A stretch of DNA of 64,000 nucleotides from Psettodes erumei (GCA_016785225.1 JAFBJZ010000347.1:496001-560000); one strand, 5' to 3'. Positions 10,233 through 23,800 are shown, numbered from the stretch's first letter. The notes: generated by a model not told the origin, from the letters alone. Numbers and translations are program-made.

Positions 10233-12722
10233 CGAGTCCGGGCGACGGTGCGGCCTCGTCCCCGGCAAAGCCGCTGCCCGCCCTCCCCCCCTCGCATCAC
10301 CACCAGTTTCCCCGCCGGTCAAATGAAATCCGGAAACTGGACCGGCTCAGCCCGGGCTCAGGGCTGACTGGCACACCCGTAGCCGTCACAGCTTGACTTT
10401 GCAGAAGGTACTGATATTATTCCAGGAATTTCCTACAATATTCAAATAGTTCATCAAATTCCTTTTAGAGTATGTTTTTTATCTTTTTTTTTTTTTTTTT
10501 TAATTCACTTGTTTTAAATTTTTGAACTGGCAGGGAACATGTGTTTACTACAAGGCACTTTTACAGCAGATACTGCTCCTTGTGTTCCAGTTATTTTCCT
10601 CCACTGACATCTCAAGCGAGCTCCAAGCTCCACGGTAAACGGGGCTGCACTCGCATGGCGCTTTTTCTGGTCCAACCGACCGCTCCAAGCATTTCGCGCG
10701 CTGATGGCAATCGGGCGGGGGGGGAGTTTCGGATTCAGTATCTCGCCCAAACGCACTCCAACATGTGGACCGGAGGAGATTTGGGTTCGCACCGCCAACT
10801 TTCCGATCAGTGGGCGACCCAATCCAGCACCTGTAAAGCGCTCCCGTCTAACTCTGCCGCCTCGTCCGTCCCGGTGGGGGGTTTGGGGTCGTCTCCTCTG
10901 TGCCATAAAACCTTTCACTCGAGGCCTTTATATGCTAACAGAGGTGTGGTTGACGCTTCTCAGTGTGCAACACTGGGGAAGAAAATAAAACAAAATATAT
11001 GTATATATATACATCATGTAGCCAAAACAAAAGGTGGTAGTTTTGTTGCAGATTATTCAGTTTCTTGGCGTGATGGGAGCCCAAGAACAGAATCGGTGAG
11101 TGTTGAGCTACGTTTGGGGTGGGGGTGGGTGGGGGTAGGGTGGTGGTTGGTCTGTTTACAGTTGAACGGGGCTTTTGCGGGATCACGTGGAGTTGGCGCG
11201 CTAAAACCGATTTCCAACGAAATCCCGCCGCTCCCGATTTTTTGCTCTCTGGGTTGTTTTTTTTTTTTAACGCTTGTGGCGTGAGTGTCGTCGTCCCGTC
11301 TTCCGATCGCTGATTGCATCGTTCGGGACGATGGCGCAGGGAGTTGAGACCCCCCTTTTTTGCTTTATTATTTTGGGTGCAGCGATGCACAAGTTATACA
11401 CCTCGAGCTTTCCCCCTTTTTGCGCTATTATTTTGGGTGCAGCGATGCACGAGCTTTCAACCCGCTTTTTTTTCCTGATACGTTTTGATGATCGACCTCG
11501 TGCTCTTGTATTAAAAGAAAAAAAAATCCTGCTCATGCACATGAATGCAAGGTCAAGGAGTCGCATTTCTCCAGCAGAAATCCCTCGGCCCTTTATACAT
11601 GGTTAGTGTTTACATGTTGTGTACGACATCAGCTGATTTTTTTTTTTTAAAGGTTTTACTAAAATGAAACGACTTGAGCGCTTGTATGCACACTGATATG
11701 TTGTGTTTAAATGTTGTTTTGTTCTCACTTCAGTCCACCTAGAGTGTTTTTTATTTAATTTTTTTAGGTCAAGACACCAAAATAAGCTGCCGAGTGTTGT
11801 GCCGTGTGCTCGGTTCTGCGCAAATTCCGTCTCTCGTCATTCCGTTCGGTAAAGCGACATCCTGTTTGGAAGTGTGGCATCGCCGCGGTGGCTTTCCGAG
11901 TCCCCCCGCCCCCTCGCCGTTTAGATTTACACCTGAGGTGCGAAACAGCGACGTGGCTGCAGCAGTCAGTGTCGTAACGGCTCGTGTTGACACTTCATGT
12001 ATGCAAGCGGGAGAAAACATTAGCATCACTGTGGCGGCGGTCTTTCGAAGGCGCCTCTGACGTAGCGACGGGTGACGGCGCTGACCTCTGATTCCGAGCG
12101 GAGGAAATATTTACTCTGTAAAAAATAAAAGGAGGCGGGCCTTGTCCGTCCGGGATCCAGGCCCACGAGGGATATGGCTGCAGAGTGACCCGGTTCCATG
12201 GGGGCACATTTTCCTCAGGGCTGTGCTGTAGCGGCGACGCGTTACTTAACATATCAGTAATGAGGATCATAAATGAGATTATTAGCATTTTTATATTTTT
12301 TCAAATTTTTATTCATTTGTCTCAGACTCCTTGACTATTCTGCCGTCGGTGTCGTTTTGTTTCGTCCAATCCCCAGCTGCGCTCGCATCACCAGAGACGC
12401 TTCGAATTTCTTCTCTGTCTTTTTTTTTTTATAACGCCGCGACTTCATTACTCTCGCAAAGAAACCTTTTTGTGTTTTTACACCAGAGGTGCAGGTGTTG
12501 TGTTGAAACGGGGACGAGGCGGATTAGCCTTGTGTGCTTTTTTTGTGGTCGTCGCTGTGTTCTGTGGGCGGGCGTCGGCACAGGTCTCAACGGCTGAACC
12601 TGCAGATACTATCAGAGACTTTCTGTGTTTCTAGCCGACGTGTTGGCTGCTGTCTTTGCACATCACAACGGTCTGTTTTTTATTGTTTAGGCAAAATAAA
12701 GTTACTGGCTACAAGAAATGCT
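10233..12722 (+). other. eif5a2: eif5a2 3' UTR (probable, about 2.5 kb)
   Basis: The sequence after the TAA at 10230-10232 stays GC-rich with no supportable gene. Poly(A) signals AATAAA occur at 10984-10989, 12124-12129 and 12695-12700. The last is followed within about 30 bases by GTGTGTTCTCTC and a T-rich stretch, a good downstream element, so I place the main end near 12720. Long 3' UTRs with several poly(A) sites are typical of mammalian EIF5A2. The long open frame across about 10541-11284 is a by-product of base composition. Confidence 0.5.
11351..11455 (+). repeat. Tandem 60-nt unit carrying a small hairpin
   Basis: Two units about 43 bases long start at 11351 and 11412. They share 25 identical bases (11366-11390 and 11426-11450) at an exact 60-base offset, each preceded by a C-run then a T-run. 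Each contains GTGCA-GCGA-TGCAC, a perfect 5-bp stem with a GCGA loop, which is of the GNRA type when transcribed on the + strand. Located in the probable eif5a2 3' UTR. Confidence 0.85.
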
Positions 12723-13187
12723 TTGCAAGGTGTGTTCTCTCTTTTTTCCTTTTAGAAGAGCCCGCTCGCTTTCGCTCATTTGCCCTTAGCCGGGCTTCGA
12801 TCGCCAACGCAGCCCCCCCCAGAGCCTGAGGGGGGGGGGTGGCCGGGTTGGGCCGCGTCCGGCTCGGGTGAAGACCCGGCTCCGGGGAGATGTCTCCATG
12901 AGTAAGTGGTGTTGTTATTAACCGCAGGTGAGTCGGATTTCCCAGGCTCTCTCTCGGATGAAATGGCGCAGGACAGGGCGGCAGGATGTGGAGGCAGCTA
13001 CACGCTTGGGTGGTTTTGCATGAAAAAAACCCCCGAAAACCTCGATTCAGGTGGAGCTCAACCCTCAGGACGCCAGTCACGTGGATTCGCTGACGGTCCT
13101 CTTGTTACGTTTCGGAGCAGATTGTTTGAGTGAGGTGTTGTCGAGAGATATGCCTGGAATTAAATGGTTGGCATCACTTGCCCTTAA

Positions 13188-13245
13188 CCCCCCCCCACAC
13201 ACGCACACACACACACATGCACACACATGCACGCACACGCACACG
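13188..13245. repeat. (CA)n microsatellite, interrupted
   Basis: C-run followed by CA repeats with TG and GC interruptions; non-coding. Confidence 0.93.
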
Positions 13246-13849
13246 CCAAATCTGCAACAGGCAGAATCCAGCTTTTCTGTTTTGTGAGATCCCAAGTGCG
13301 GGCCAGGCTCAAGGCACTGTGGGTATTTTCCCCAATGCCAATTTTCCTTCCTTCCTGGTAAGGAATGTTCCCTTTCTCTGATGTTGGCTTCTCGCAGGAG
13401 AATTTGTTGCCAGGCTAACAAATCTCACAATTTGACATCTCAGCAAGCGGTTGGCTGAAGTTTTAGTTATGTCGGTAAAACTCCCTGTTATCCTCCTTGA
13501 ACTTCCATTGTTTTGGCACAGATTATCATATTACTAAAATAATTGTCACCAGCCTCCATCTTTTCCTCCATCTTTGAGTAATGTAAAGTTTCAGAACAGC
13601 AGTACCTCAGCTGCTCCGCAGGTGGCAGCGGAACACCACTATTCAATAGCGGAGCTTTTACTCGTCTTGCTCCGGCCCGTCCACCCACCCACATGAACAG
13701 CACAGGCGATCGCCCCGCAGGCCCCAAAACCCAATTAAGGCCTCTCCTCAGACATTATAGACAGCTTCTCCCCTCCTCGAGGGTTTAACTGGGACCCACT
13801 GAACTCCTTGAAGGCTTGGGGTTGTGGAGGAGGTTCTCCGGAGGTTTTC

Positions 13850-13985
13850 TCCAGGTGATGGAGCGGCCGGATTTCTGGCTGGTGTTTGGAGGAGATGGAC
13901 CAGTTTGGAATGAATAGAGATTTGATGGGCTTTCAGGGAAGGATGCTCCTCTTATAGGTCAGGGAATACACTAACACACACACAC
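13850..13985 (+). repeat. Copy A of a duplicated about 130-bp sequence
   Basis: Shares the order TCCAGG..ATG, GGATTTCTGGCT, TTTGGAG.AGATG.ACC.GTTTG, GATGG, CAGGG and ATACACTA with 29626-29755, in the same orientation about 15.8 kb away. Both copies run into a CA-rich tail (here a pure AC run, 13974-13995), a layout seen at 3' ends of LINE- or SINE-type insertions. Family not recognised. Confidence 0.65.
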
Positions 13986-14151
13986 ACACACACACCCTCA
14001 TGTGAAGGCCCCATACATCAACTCCGGGGCAGAGCCAAGTGTCCGGGAGGAGGCCGTTATGTAACTGCAGGACCTATGTCTCGAATCGGCGTGAGACGGA
14101 GCGAGGCAGGAGATCAAAGCGTTACTGTGAACTGTCTTCTTTTATTGAAAC

Positions 14152-14173
14152 TGTGTGTGTGTGTGTGTGTGTG
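14152..14173. repeat. (TG)11 microsatellite
   Basis: Pure TG run in the intergenic interval. Confidence 0.95.
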
Positions 14174-16619
14174 AACAAGAGGTGAGAGGAAATGCAGAGC
14201 GACTTTCAGTATTTTCCAACCGCTTCATGTCGACCGCATTGTCACAATATTTGTGCGAGATCACGATAAGTCAATAATCGGCGATAAGTGATAATATAGT
14301 ATGATAGAAACATGAGGGTATGACACAAAGCATGATCGTCTTACTCTTTTCTTTGTGTGAGTATGTGCGTGTTTTCATGTCTGCATGAGTCCGCGGGGCG
14401 ACTTAAAGTGTGTGTCTGTCTAAAAAAAGAAATCTATGCACTATGTGTGTGAGGTGGGTGCACGCGTGTGTGTTCCGGTGAAGGGTGTGTGTGCGTGCGG
14501 GCGTGCTCGGGAGTGTTTTTGAAGATCACTGGAGTTATTGAATCCAGATTTTTGAAGTCGGGCAAAATGGAGAGAAAGAGCGCTTCATCTCGGCTTTCCT
14601 GACAGGGTTTTTCGGAGGACTGATGGAGGACGGGAGGTTCTCCTTTCATGTGCCCCGTTCCCACTGAGAGAGGAGCGGTGGGGAAGGTCTTCTGTATGTG
14701 TGTGGTGTCAGGGTGGGTGGGGGTTACAAAGATGTATGCTGAAAACAAAAACCTGCAGCCGTCTGACGCTGCTACGCTAAACTAAGCTGTCAGGATGACA
14801 ATGTATACCACGCCTGTTTGGTGCAGATTGAAATGGCCAAACATATAGAAATTTGGAAGAAAATGAACTTTCCCGGATGATGTGTCCCGCGGTCTTTGTT
14901 GAGGCCTCGGCTTCTCTGCTATTATGGACTTGGTACATTTGTGTCCCCCACCAGAACAAATTCTTCCAACTTCAGTATTTCTCTGACTCCGCATTTGGCT
15001 CCCTTGTCAGGTCAAAACGAGTCCAGAGCTTTGGTTCGTGATCAAATACTTGCAACACTCCACCACCAGCCCGAGCTGCACTTTTCCCCGCTGCTTTGGG
15101 AACGTCAGCATGGACTTACAGGTCGGATTTTGTGTTTGCAAAAATATGCTCCGGTGCGAAATACACATTGAAGTGGATTTGGAAAGATACGATGTCGGTA
15201 GCAAATGCGGGTGACAAGCGACATCTTCTGAACTTTCATGTTGGGATTTTGTGTTTTCCTCTTCGGCGTTAGGTCAGTATCAAAACATTGGCTGTGGAAA
15301 GCGAGGCCGTTGTGCAAGTCTGCGTGCACGCACGCGTGCATTTGTACAAGACTGTGATTAAGACCAGAAGTGTAGGGGTGGGTTGTGTCTTTAGAACCAC
15401 TTTTTGCCAGCAGATGTGTTCATTTGAGAACGGGGCTCACAGCGTGTACTTTCTATTTTAGCCGACAGCCTTTGGTGCGCTCGCGCTGCTGGGAAGACCC
15501 TGATGTCTTTTGAAAAAGATGACCTTCCCTGGAAGAATCAGTGAATGAGTTCACAGGCGAACAATGCAGACGAGTCCGGCTGTCCTCTGTTTTCGGTGTG
15601 CGATAACATAAAAATTGCTTCTTTGTCTTCCTCCTCCTCTGTAGAGTGTAACTGCTTGTGTGATCAGCATGCGCACGGGAAGAAACCTTGATCTCCAAGT
15701 CCTACTTTCTCAGTGCTTGTGAGAAAATCAATTTGTTGCTGTAGTTTAATCATTATATTAGTTTGATAACATGAAAGATTAGAGAAAATAGTGTTACTTT
15801 TGGAGTTATTCCACACAGATGCTTGCGTTTGGAAAATAAAAATTATGAACAACCGAGACAAATGGCTTACAGAACCATATGCGACAAATAATTCCCAGTC
15901 GCATACGTGAGAGTTTAAGGTAACATGTACATGTACATGTACAGTAAGTTAATTCAGAATGGGTAAGGAGCTTCTGTTTTCCTGCTCATCTGAATGAATG
16001 GAGTTGGCAGTCGCCCCGGACAGATCTCTGCTCAAACGCGGCGTGTTGTTTCTGGCCACCTGCTCCCCTCTGGCGCGCCTTTGAACCTCTACGTGTATGT
16101 GCAAGCTACAACGTATGTGTTTGTAAGGTTGTGTCCAACATCTGGAGGTCGACTCCCGGCGGGAGGTGGGGGAGATGACTGTAAAGAGGAGCTGGTGGGA
16201 GGTGGGTTGGGGAGGCGGCGTTATTCAAACCAGATGAGGGTAACTTCATGTGGTTGAGGAATAAAAGCACTACTGTTTAAATTAATTCATTTCTGGTATA
16301 TTCTTTCTTTTTCTTTTGTTTAAACCAGGAAGGTCAATTATTCAGGACCAAAAATGATGATTATCGTGATTGTTATTACGTTTTAGTGAACTACAGAGAT
16401 GCAAACAGACTCCACAGGGAGACAAATGAATACAGAATGATGTTTTGTGTCTTCGTTGTGGGTGTCTCGCACGGTAAGGTTATACACCCCAGATAAATGC
16501 TCACATGTTGTTGTGTTGCCGTGGGATGTGACGAATAGAATGGGATAATATTGACGGCACGGGGAGATAAGATATTTAAAAGTCAGCATGCGGCGTCTGG
16601 ATTTTCCGTGTTCGTCTTC

Positions 16620-17310
16620 TTACTCGTGCTCGTGTGTTGAGGGCAGACGGGCCTGACGGGGAAGATTCGGCGGGGAGGCATACTGAGGCAATGCTGTAAT
16701 GCTGACAAACAGGTGCCTGGTCCGCTCCTCCTCCCGCCTCTCATCGATTTTACCAGAACATAGCTGGACCCCGGGTAGACAGCTGAGCGCCGGGCGTGTT
16801 GCGTAATAGGAAACCCTTGGAACCAAACAATGCGCGCGTGTGTTTGTTTCCAGGCGCCGCTGCCGGGCGTGGACGCGGTGCTGCTCGAGTGGATCGCCCC
16901 GCGACCCCGAGAGCGGGAAAACGGCAGCCGGAACAGACGGATAGCTAAATCCCGAAACTGTATTCCGAGCTGTGGGAAGGACCTTTCTTCTGCTCCCAAC
17001 GTGGAGAAGGCTTGAGAGGGTTATCCAAAAACAAGATGGATTCCGTGTCCTTAAAGTAGCCATGATTCCGGCATGAACGTGTGGGTGTGGATGCCCCCCA
17101 CCAAAAAAAAACAATCTCAAGGACGCGGCGTTTGTTTCCGTTTTGATGATGACCCCCCCTTTTTCCTGCGGGCTGTTTGTGATACGGCTCGCTCGTGTTT
17201 TGTCTCACCTCCGGAGAGAATGCCATGAGAAAGCGGGCCCTGCTCCTGACACAGAGGTCTTATCGCACCGCGTGGAAGTGAACCAGCGGTGACTAACACT
17301 GGCACGGCCG
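16620..17310. promoter_or_regulatory. CpG-dense patch without an assigned gene
   Basis: CpG dinucleotides are dense here (roughly 18 within about 150 bases around 16825-16975, counted by eye), unlike the flanking 2-3 kb. The nearest annotated exon ends are more than 6 kb to the left and 29 kb to the right. It may be an orphan CpG island, promoter or enhancer. No convincing coding exon was found on either strand. Confidence 0.35.
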
Positions 17311-17761
17311 CCGCTGCTCAACTGACTGGAACCGCTCATAATTGTTAAAATTACTCCAGAGTAACTTCGTGTTACTGCAAAGACAAATGCACACTGGCCT
17401 ATTAAAGAATATAAGAAACCACGCCAGTGGTATTTTTAAAATATTTGTCCACCTGTCTAACTCTACCCTAAAATTATATTCTATAATTTTAAGAAGCATT
17501 TCTGGAGAGGCTTTTGACAGAGTGAATAAACGGCACTACCTTTAGCAAAACAGTCAGTTTGAGTGTCAGTTCGAGTGACCAAACTCGCGCGTAATGTGCC
17601 ACATATGTTCTGCGGTCCTGCGTTGTTCGTGGGCCGAGGCCTGGGAGCGGTTATGAAAACAGCGTTACCCACAGTACAGTTCTCCTGGATCGCGCTTTAC
17701 CGGCCCCAGGGGGTTGTGGGATAGGCCGGGCCACTGCAGGGAGCGGATAAACCTGACAGCG

Positions 17762-17764
<3 letters not shown>

Positions 17765-17798
<34 letters not shown>
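17765..17798. repeat. (TG)17 microsatellite
   Basis: Pure TG run in the intergenic interval. Confidence 0.96.
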
Positions 17799-17800
<2 letters not shown>

Positions 17801-20800
17801 ACAAACAAGGCCATATGCAGTAAAACCGAGTCAAGTCAATACTATGGTGGAAAATGTTCCATTTGAAATAACCAGCAGCCATTGACCTTTTGGTGTAACC
17901 CTCATTCAGCCGCATGATACGCTGCGTATGGATGTCTGGACAGTTTGTGTATCACGGTAACCACCTCAGAGCAGCTGTCTTAAAATGAATGTGATTTATT
18001 ACAGAATGGGGGACGCGCAGTCTCGTTTCCGGACACCAGATGGTGCCACAATGTCTAAAAAAAAAAAACCTGGTTTTCAGCACGCACACAAAAAAAGGTC
18101 AAACTTCAGTAGCAGCAGCACTGTATAAATGGGCCCGTTGTTGTTCCCGACTTATCCTGATTTCGTATCCTGATCTCTCGATGCCAATTTATCCTCCTCG
18201 GTTCATGGAATGGTCGCGTAACGCCAAAGCACTGGGAAGTATCACACAACCTATTTTACAATAAAACTGCTGAAATCCACTTCACTATTCACTCAGTTTT
18301 TCCCAAACGCCTCCATTCTCTTTTTAACCTCCATACGTGCTGCTCATAATCCCTTCCTTCTTTTAGTCATTATCTCGCTAAATCCCTCAAACTCTGCCTC
18401 GGTGTCTTCTCTAATGCTCACTGTGTTTTTCATGTTCCTTTCCCCCCCCCAAACCTTCAAGTAACGTTAAAGCTCCTCACATCTGGGAAGCACCTGCTGT
18501 GGTGAGAAGTCAGTGTTCCAACAAGACCCCAGTTTTAAAACCCCCCGCTACCTATTTTTATCCTTTTTATAATGCGCAGGTTCTGCAGCTATTCTGTCAA
18601 CTATGGTTTTTCTTCAGTCCTCCTCTTCTCTCCTTTATACCTAATACCTTTTTGCAACTCCCACATTTGGTGAATTTCATTAGAGCCCCACACCGGCAAG
18701 ACTGGGTGTTCGGTTGCCTGTGGGTTGGCTGAGCGCTGCGACACGGCTGCGGGTGGAGGTGGGCGTTTGGTTAGTTTGGTGCTTCATCTGTGTGCACCTA
18801 CTGGCCGGAGCGTAGCTGCCACCTGCTTTTGGGCCCTGGAGGAGGACAGTGACGGGAGCTTTGGAACACATTAGTAACTGGCAAGGAGAAAGCGGGAGAC
18901 AGGAGATAGGATAGGACCAGAATGTGTCCTCACTTTTCAAGATTTTTACGTTATGGAAATGATATGAGAGGTTTAACCTGTGTCATCACTTTTTTAAACC
19001 GCAACCCCACATTTATCTTTGACAGTAGTTGGTGTAGATTTCACCCTCCTCACCTGCGTTACATCTCCCTCTGCAGGTGTCGCACCGTCACCGGTCCTCT
19101 GATTGACACGGCGCATGTCCTTGTTCATTGTTGTCATTGTTTGTGTGGGTAAATACAATAATGACTGGGCATTTCAGGGTGTGTGCGTGTGTATGGCAGC
19201 CTTGGCTGCTGTGGAAGAGATAGCCTGAATCATCCTCGGTGCCGCTCTGAATCATTGTTTCCAAAGCCCGTTGCTGTGGCAGCGAGAGGACAACCACATA
19301 AATCTGCACTTGAAAGGGAGCTGCCTCATGCCTTGCCTTTGTGTGTGTGTTGTACTTCACGAACCAGCCTTAAAATATAATGTCTATACTTTAGAACTAT
19401 GACTTTCATTGCTGATGTGTTATTAAAGGAGTGGCGACGGTGCAAGCATTTACAGTAAGCTTTATGAGACTTGTTGTGACCCCACGCTAGGAAAGAGCTT
19501 GTTTATTGATCAGTATCGATTAGTATTCCTCTCCTCTCCTCTCTCGTTCTCACGTCTACACCAGGCAATATAAACCTGACAACCACGAAAACAGAGAGAG
19601 ACACAGAGAGGGAGGGGTGGGTACAGCAACCTGTTTCTATGAAACCAGGGCCAGGGCATTGTTCTCTGAGAGGAAAGAGCCAACACAAAAGGCCTTAACG
19701 ATGACCCAGACCCGCTGCTTCTTTTCTTCCATCCGTGCGCGCACGTGTGTGTGCGCGTTTGCATGAAACCGACAGCGCGGTAATGCGCAAAATGTCGTAG
19801 CTCTGCGCTCGCAACAATGGGAAAGGTGGGATTCAGGCATTGATTGGAAAGCTGCCCTCTGCCCCCTCTATTGTTGAGCTGACAGCGCGTCCGCCACCAA
19901 TAATAAACATCAGGCAGAGCGCGTATCTCCGCGTGAACTGCGGGGTCACTAAGCAGCCTCTCCTTGTCCGTGTTCAATAATAAACATCAGGGGAGGGTGC
20001 CGTAACGGTCGAAAGCCGCACACAATTCACCGGCCGGTCTTCCGATGAGGTCTTTGCCGCTTCTCCACAGTGCTGGAAAACTGCACAGCTGCGCGGTCAA
20101 AAGTGATCCACGCATTGTTTTATTATTGCAATTACTCCTCATATCTTGTCCTCCAGCACTCGCTGGATTACTTCTGTCTCCTGGTCGAGCTTGGAGGTAA
20201 CACTGGATGAGGTTGATGCTGTGAAGTACGTTACAGTATGTTAGTGCAGACACACCGTTTAATCCATCCGTGTGTTACGCCTCAAGACAGTGAATGGTTG
20301 TTAAGCAACAACCATACAAGTTCCCCAAGCAAGTTTCCAAGAGACATAAGTAGCAATGTAATTTTTCTGGGATGCTTCTGGGTAAAATGTAAGTACAGTG
20401 CTGCATGGAGACATAGCAGCTCTGATTTCACAGTGATTCCCCTGTAGCGGCAGTTAATTTAGTTATCCGCAACTTTAACAGCAGTTTATTGAGTTCTCAC
20501 GTCAGGCCAACAAAGCACTCACTGAAGTGAACAGAGAGGTTGAGCGTGAGAGGAGGCCGCGCTGCAGACAATGTCAGGGATTTAGTAAATCCAAGATGGT
20601 CTGGGTGCGGGGATGAAAGGGAGAGCTGAGATGTGAGAGTGGGATTGAGAGAGATGGGAGAATGTCAGGGGGCTTGACTTCTGGTGTGGGAGACACCTAA
20701 TTGAGTTAACGGACCTCAGACGTGTCACAACTGCAAAATATGAGGGAAGACATACCGCTGATTGAGGATCGCTGACCTCTGGAAAACACAGGGCTTAAGT

Positions 20801-23800
20801 GCTTTTATTTGAAAGCAGTTTATAGCTCAAGATATTTGATTCCATTTCAGCCAGTGTCCTAAAAAATGCTTTGCCAAATGGTACAAAATAGCTGAAAAAG
20901 ATGGGGGATCTTATCAAAAAAGAAAAAAGAGTTACTTCATTTGCCCACTGTGACCCTAATGGCCACACTCCATCGACTGCATCCAAGCTACATCCTGAAA
21001 CCTCATCTGTATCTGCCAAAGGGAGACATCTAGGGGAAGTTACTGTGACTCCTTTTTGCATTGTGGTCTATAAACAATCCGTAAGGCCGCTTATGATCTC
21101 TAAGAATATTTAATTTCTTCAGTCAGTGCACAAGCAAAGAAGCGAAGCTGCTCCCTCGTTATTTCAATGCGTCGCGTGTGGGTGAGCCATGTGTCAGCCC
21201 GTGAGAGCCCAAATCTCGCAGAGTTTGAACGCGTGAAGCAGATGCAGTGCGTTGTTATGCAGACGCAGAGACAGCAGTTTTTTAAAAACATGTAGCTGTG
21301 CCATAAATTCTACCTTTTATGATGCTCATGACAAAAATGTGAATACTGTAGGCAATCATAAAAGTGCACTCTGTGGCAGGGCTGTGGTATTGGATTGCAT
21401 TAGAAAATTAAAAAAGATGCACCTAATAATACAAATAAGATAAAACCCTGAAAAAGGACACTGTTTCTGTTTTCTGTTACTGTTTCCTTTTACACAGGAA
21501 TTCAGAGATGGTGCTGTACAGCCAATAATGTTTCCCCCTGCCTCCCTCTGTTATAGTGAGCCTCTTTGAACCACAACAGCAGTTACCTGACTACACTGTG
21601 GATCTAAATAAACTCACAGGGGATGTTCATTTGATCCATTTTTAACATGAAAATATTGATTAATGGGACAGCAGTGGAGCCAGAAGTATGCTGTCCACAC
21701 TTAACAGGGTTGCATGAGTTTTAAATGCTGAGAGGGGGGAAAAAGTAGCCTCACGTTTGTTGACTTAAAACTGACAGGAAAAGTAGAAGCGTGCGCAAAA
21801 CTAAGCCACGTGGTTATGGACCATCACTAATCTGGAGAAGAGTTCCTTTTTGTAGAACACAATGTTACAGTGAGTCAGGAGCTGGAGCCGAGAGATCATT
21901 CCATCCACAGGGTCGGTTGCAGCGATTTTATTTGTGGAAGCAGAGCTGCTGTGTGTGTGTGAAACAGGGCGTGTGTGTGTTTCATTTCTCAATATGTTCA
22001 CTATGAGCATAACGCTCCAGAATAACAATCCAAAACATGTTTTTCACCACTGTGTACCAGGCACACATGAGAGAAGTGGGACACGCACACACACACACAC
22101 ACACAGTCTCAGTGGTTCCCGGTTAGATCATAGAATCTGCCAGTGGCCTTGCTTACTTTGGCCCCCGTGTCTCTCTCTTTGTTATCCCTCTCTCCATCCC
22201 TTCACTTTGTTATCCATCTCTCGGTCCATCCTCTGGCCTTACCCAACGTCTGGCAGCCTTTTATACGCGATCAAAGGCTGAACCCCTCCCTGTGAACACT
22301 CCTTTTCATCATACCAAAAAACAGCCGAGGTACGTGCAGTACTCCCGACGCTCACACTCTGACAGCCACGCACATACGCGCCTACACACAGAAGTGCATG
22401 CAAATACACTCGGCGTTCTTTGGCCTGATTTGCTGCGCCACTCGTGCATATCCACACCCAGCATTTGCAGCGTAACGGGAGCCTGATGGGCAGTGGATGG
22501 GTTTGATCCAGGTCTGTATCTTGTTTTTAAATTAGCGGATGACTCAGGGCGATGACTCCCGGAGGACTCTGCGCGGACTGACCATCATCATCCTTGTGGC
22601 ATTCTTTCTTTATCTCATTTTTGCTGTCTCTCTTTTTGCTCTCAGCAAAGTTAGCCCGGTGCTTAAACCAACTTCTGGCCCGCTCTGTACAAACAAAACC
22701 TTTTGGCAAATCAAATCCTGACCATCTGTTCCACAATCTCTTCAAACTGTCCAAACTTGCCATCTCTTACGATCCCCACTGCGCTCGCTTGCTTATACCT
22801 GTAACGGTGCTTTTGTTTTGAAATGCGTATACTCCCCAGGCCCAGAGCAGCTGTAATTTTAATGTGAGCCACACAATACTGCAGTAATGTTGTTGCGGAT
22901 AGATATGAGCGAATTGGTTGGTATCGCCGCTCACGGGACAGTTGCAACAGTTTTATTTATAATGAAAAAGATGCCCTACCCTTATTCCTAAAAGAAAATA
23001 ACAGCAAAGTATGGAAACTGTGTAGTTTTCTCTGCTGTTTGCAGAAGACTGCATATACGCATCAATGGGATTATGTTTGCATCCTGAAAGCATCCGTAAG
23101 CAATGGTTGTTAAGGGAATGGATTACATGACAGCCTGTACTGTATGTTAGATGTGTTACCCGTAACGACGCACACTTATCGTCCATCCCTCCGGTTGCTC
23201 TCAGCTCATTGCTTTTTAGTGTCTTTTAGCTAACTGTTTTGAATTCCCAGTCAGCAACTTTGCTGTTTTGGCTCATGCTCATCACACAAACACACACACA
23301 AATGCGAAAAAACCTGCACTTTTTTTCACACATGAGGACACCTTATTGATTAACATTAAGTCCCCGAAGTCTCACAAACCCTGCCTCACGCGAAAACCAC
23401 AGCCCTGACTCTAACCTTATCCTAACTGCTCTCAACCTAACCTCAACCCAAGACCAGATCCAAACCTTCAGTATATGGTTAACCTTACGCCGACCTGCTT
23501 TCTGCCCACACGGTCCACCGGTGAAACGTCCAAGCGGCGTGGCTCGGTTCAGCGCGTTTCCTTTGAGGCTACTTATGGCGAAACCTGCTCAGGGCTACAA
23601 CTGTGCTTATCCCTGCCTAGGTTTTACAACAGCAAGAATAATTGTGCCAACAATTTTAACTTAATACAGTAAATTATACCGTTATCCTGATAAGCAATCT
23701 GGAGTCCCAGGCCTTTGCTGCATTTTAATAATGCTCCTTTGTCTGTGGAGTGTGTGAGGAATCTAGCACTCAGCAGTGGTGATACCATCTCAACTTGGCA

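Noticed and set aside
10541..11284. Open frame of 247 codons on + strand
   Set aside because: Lies in GC-rich sequence after the eif5a2 stop codon, composition is Ser/Arg/Gly-biased, no domain recognised, and a competing - strand frame is equally long; best read as 3' UTR.
16620..17120. Open frame of 166 codons on - strand in the CpG-dense patch
   Set aside because: No family resemblance, overlaps frames on both strands, explained by few stops in CpG-rich DNA.
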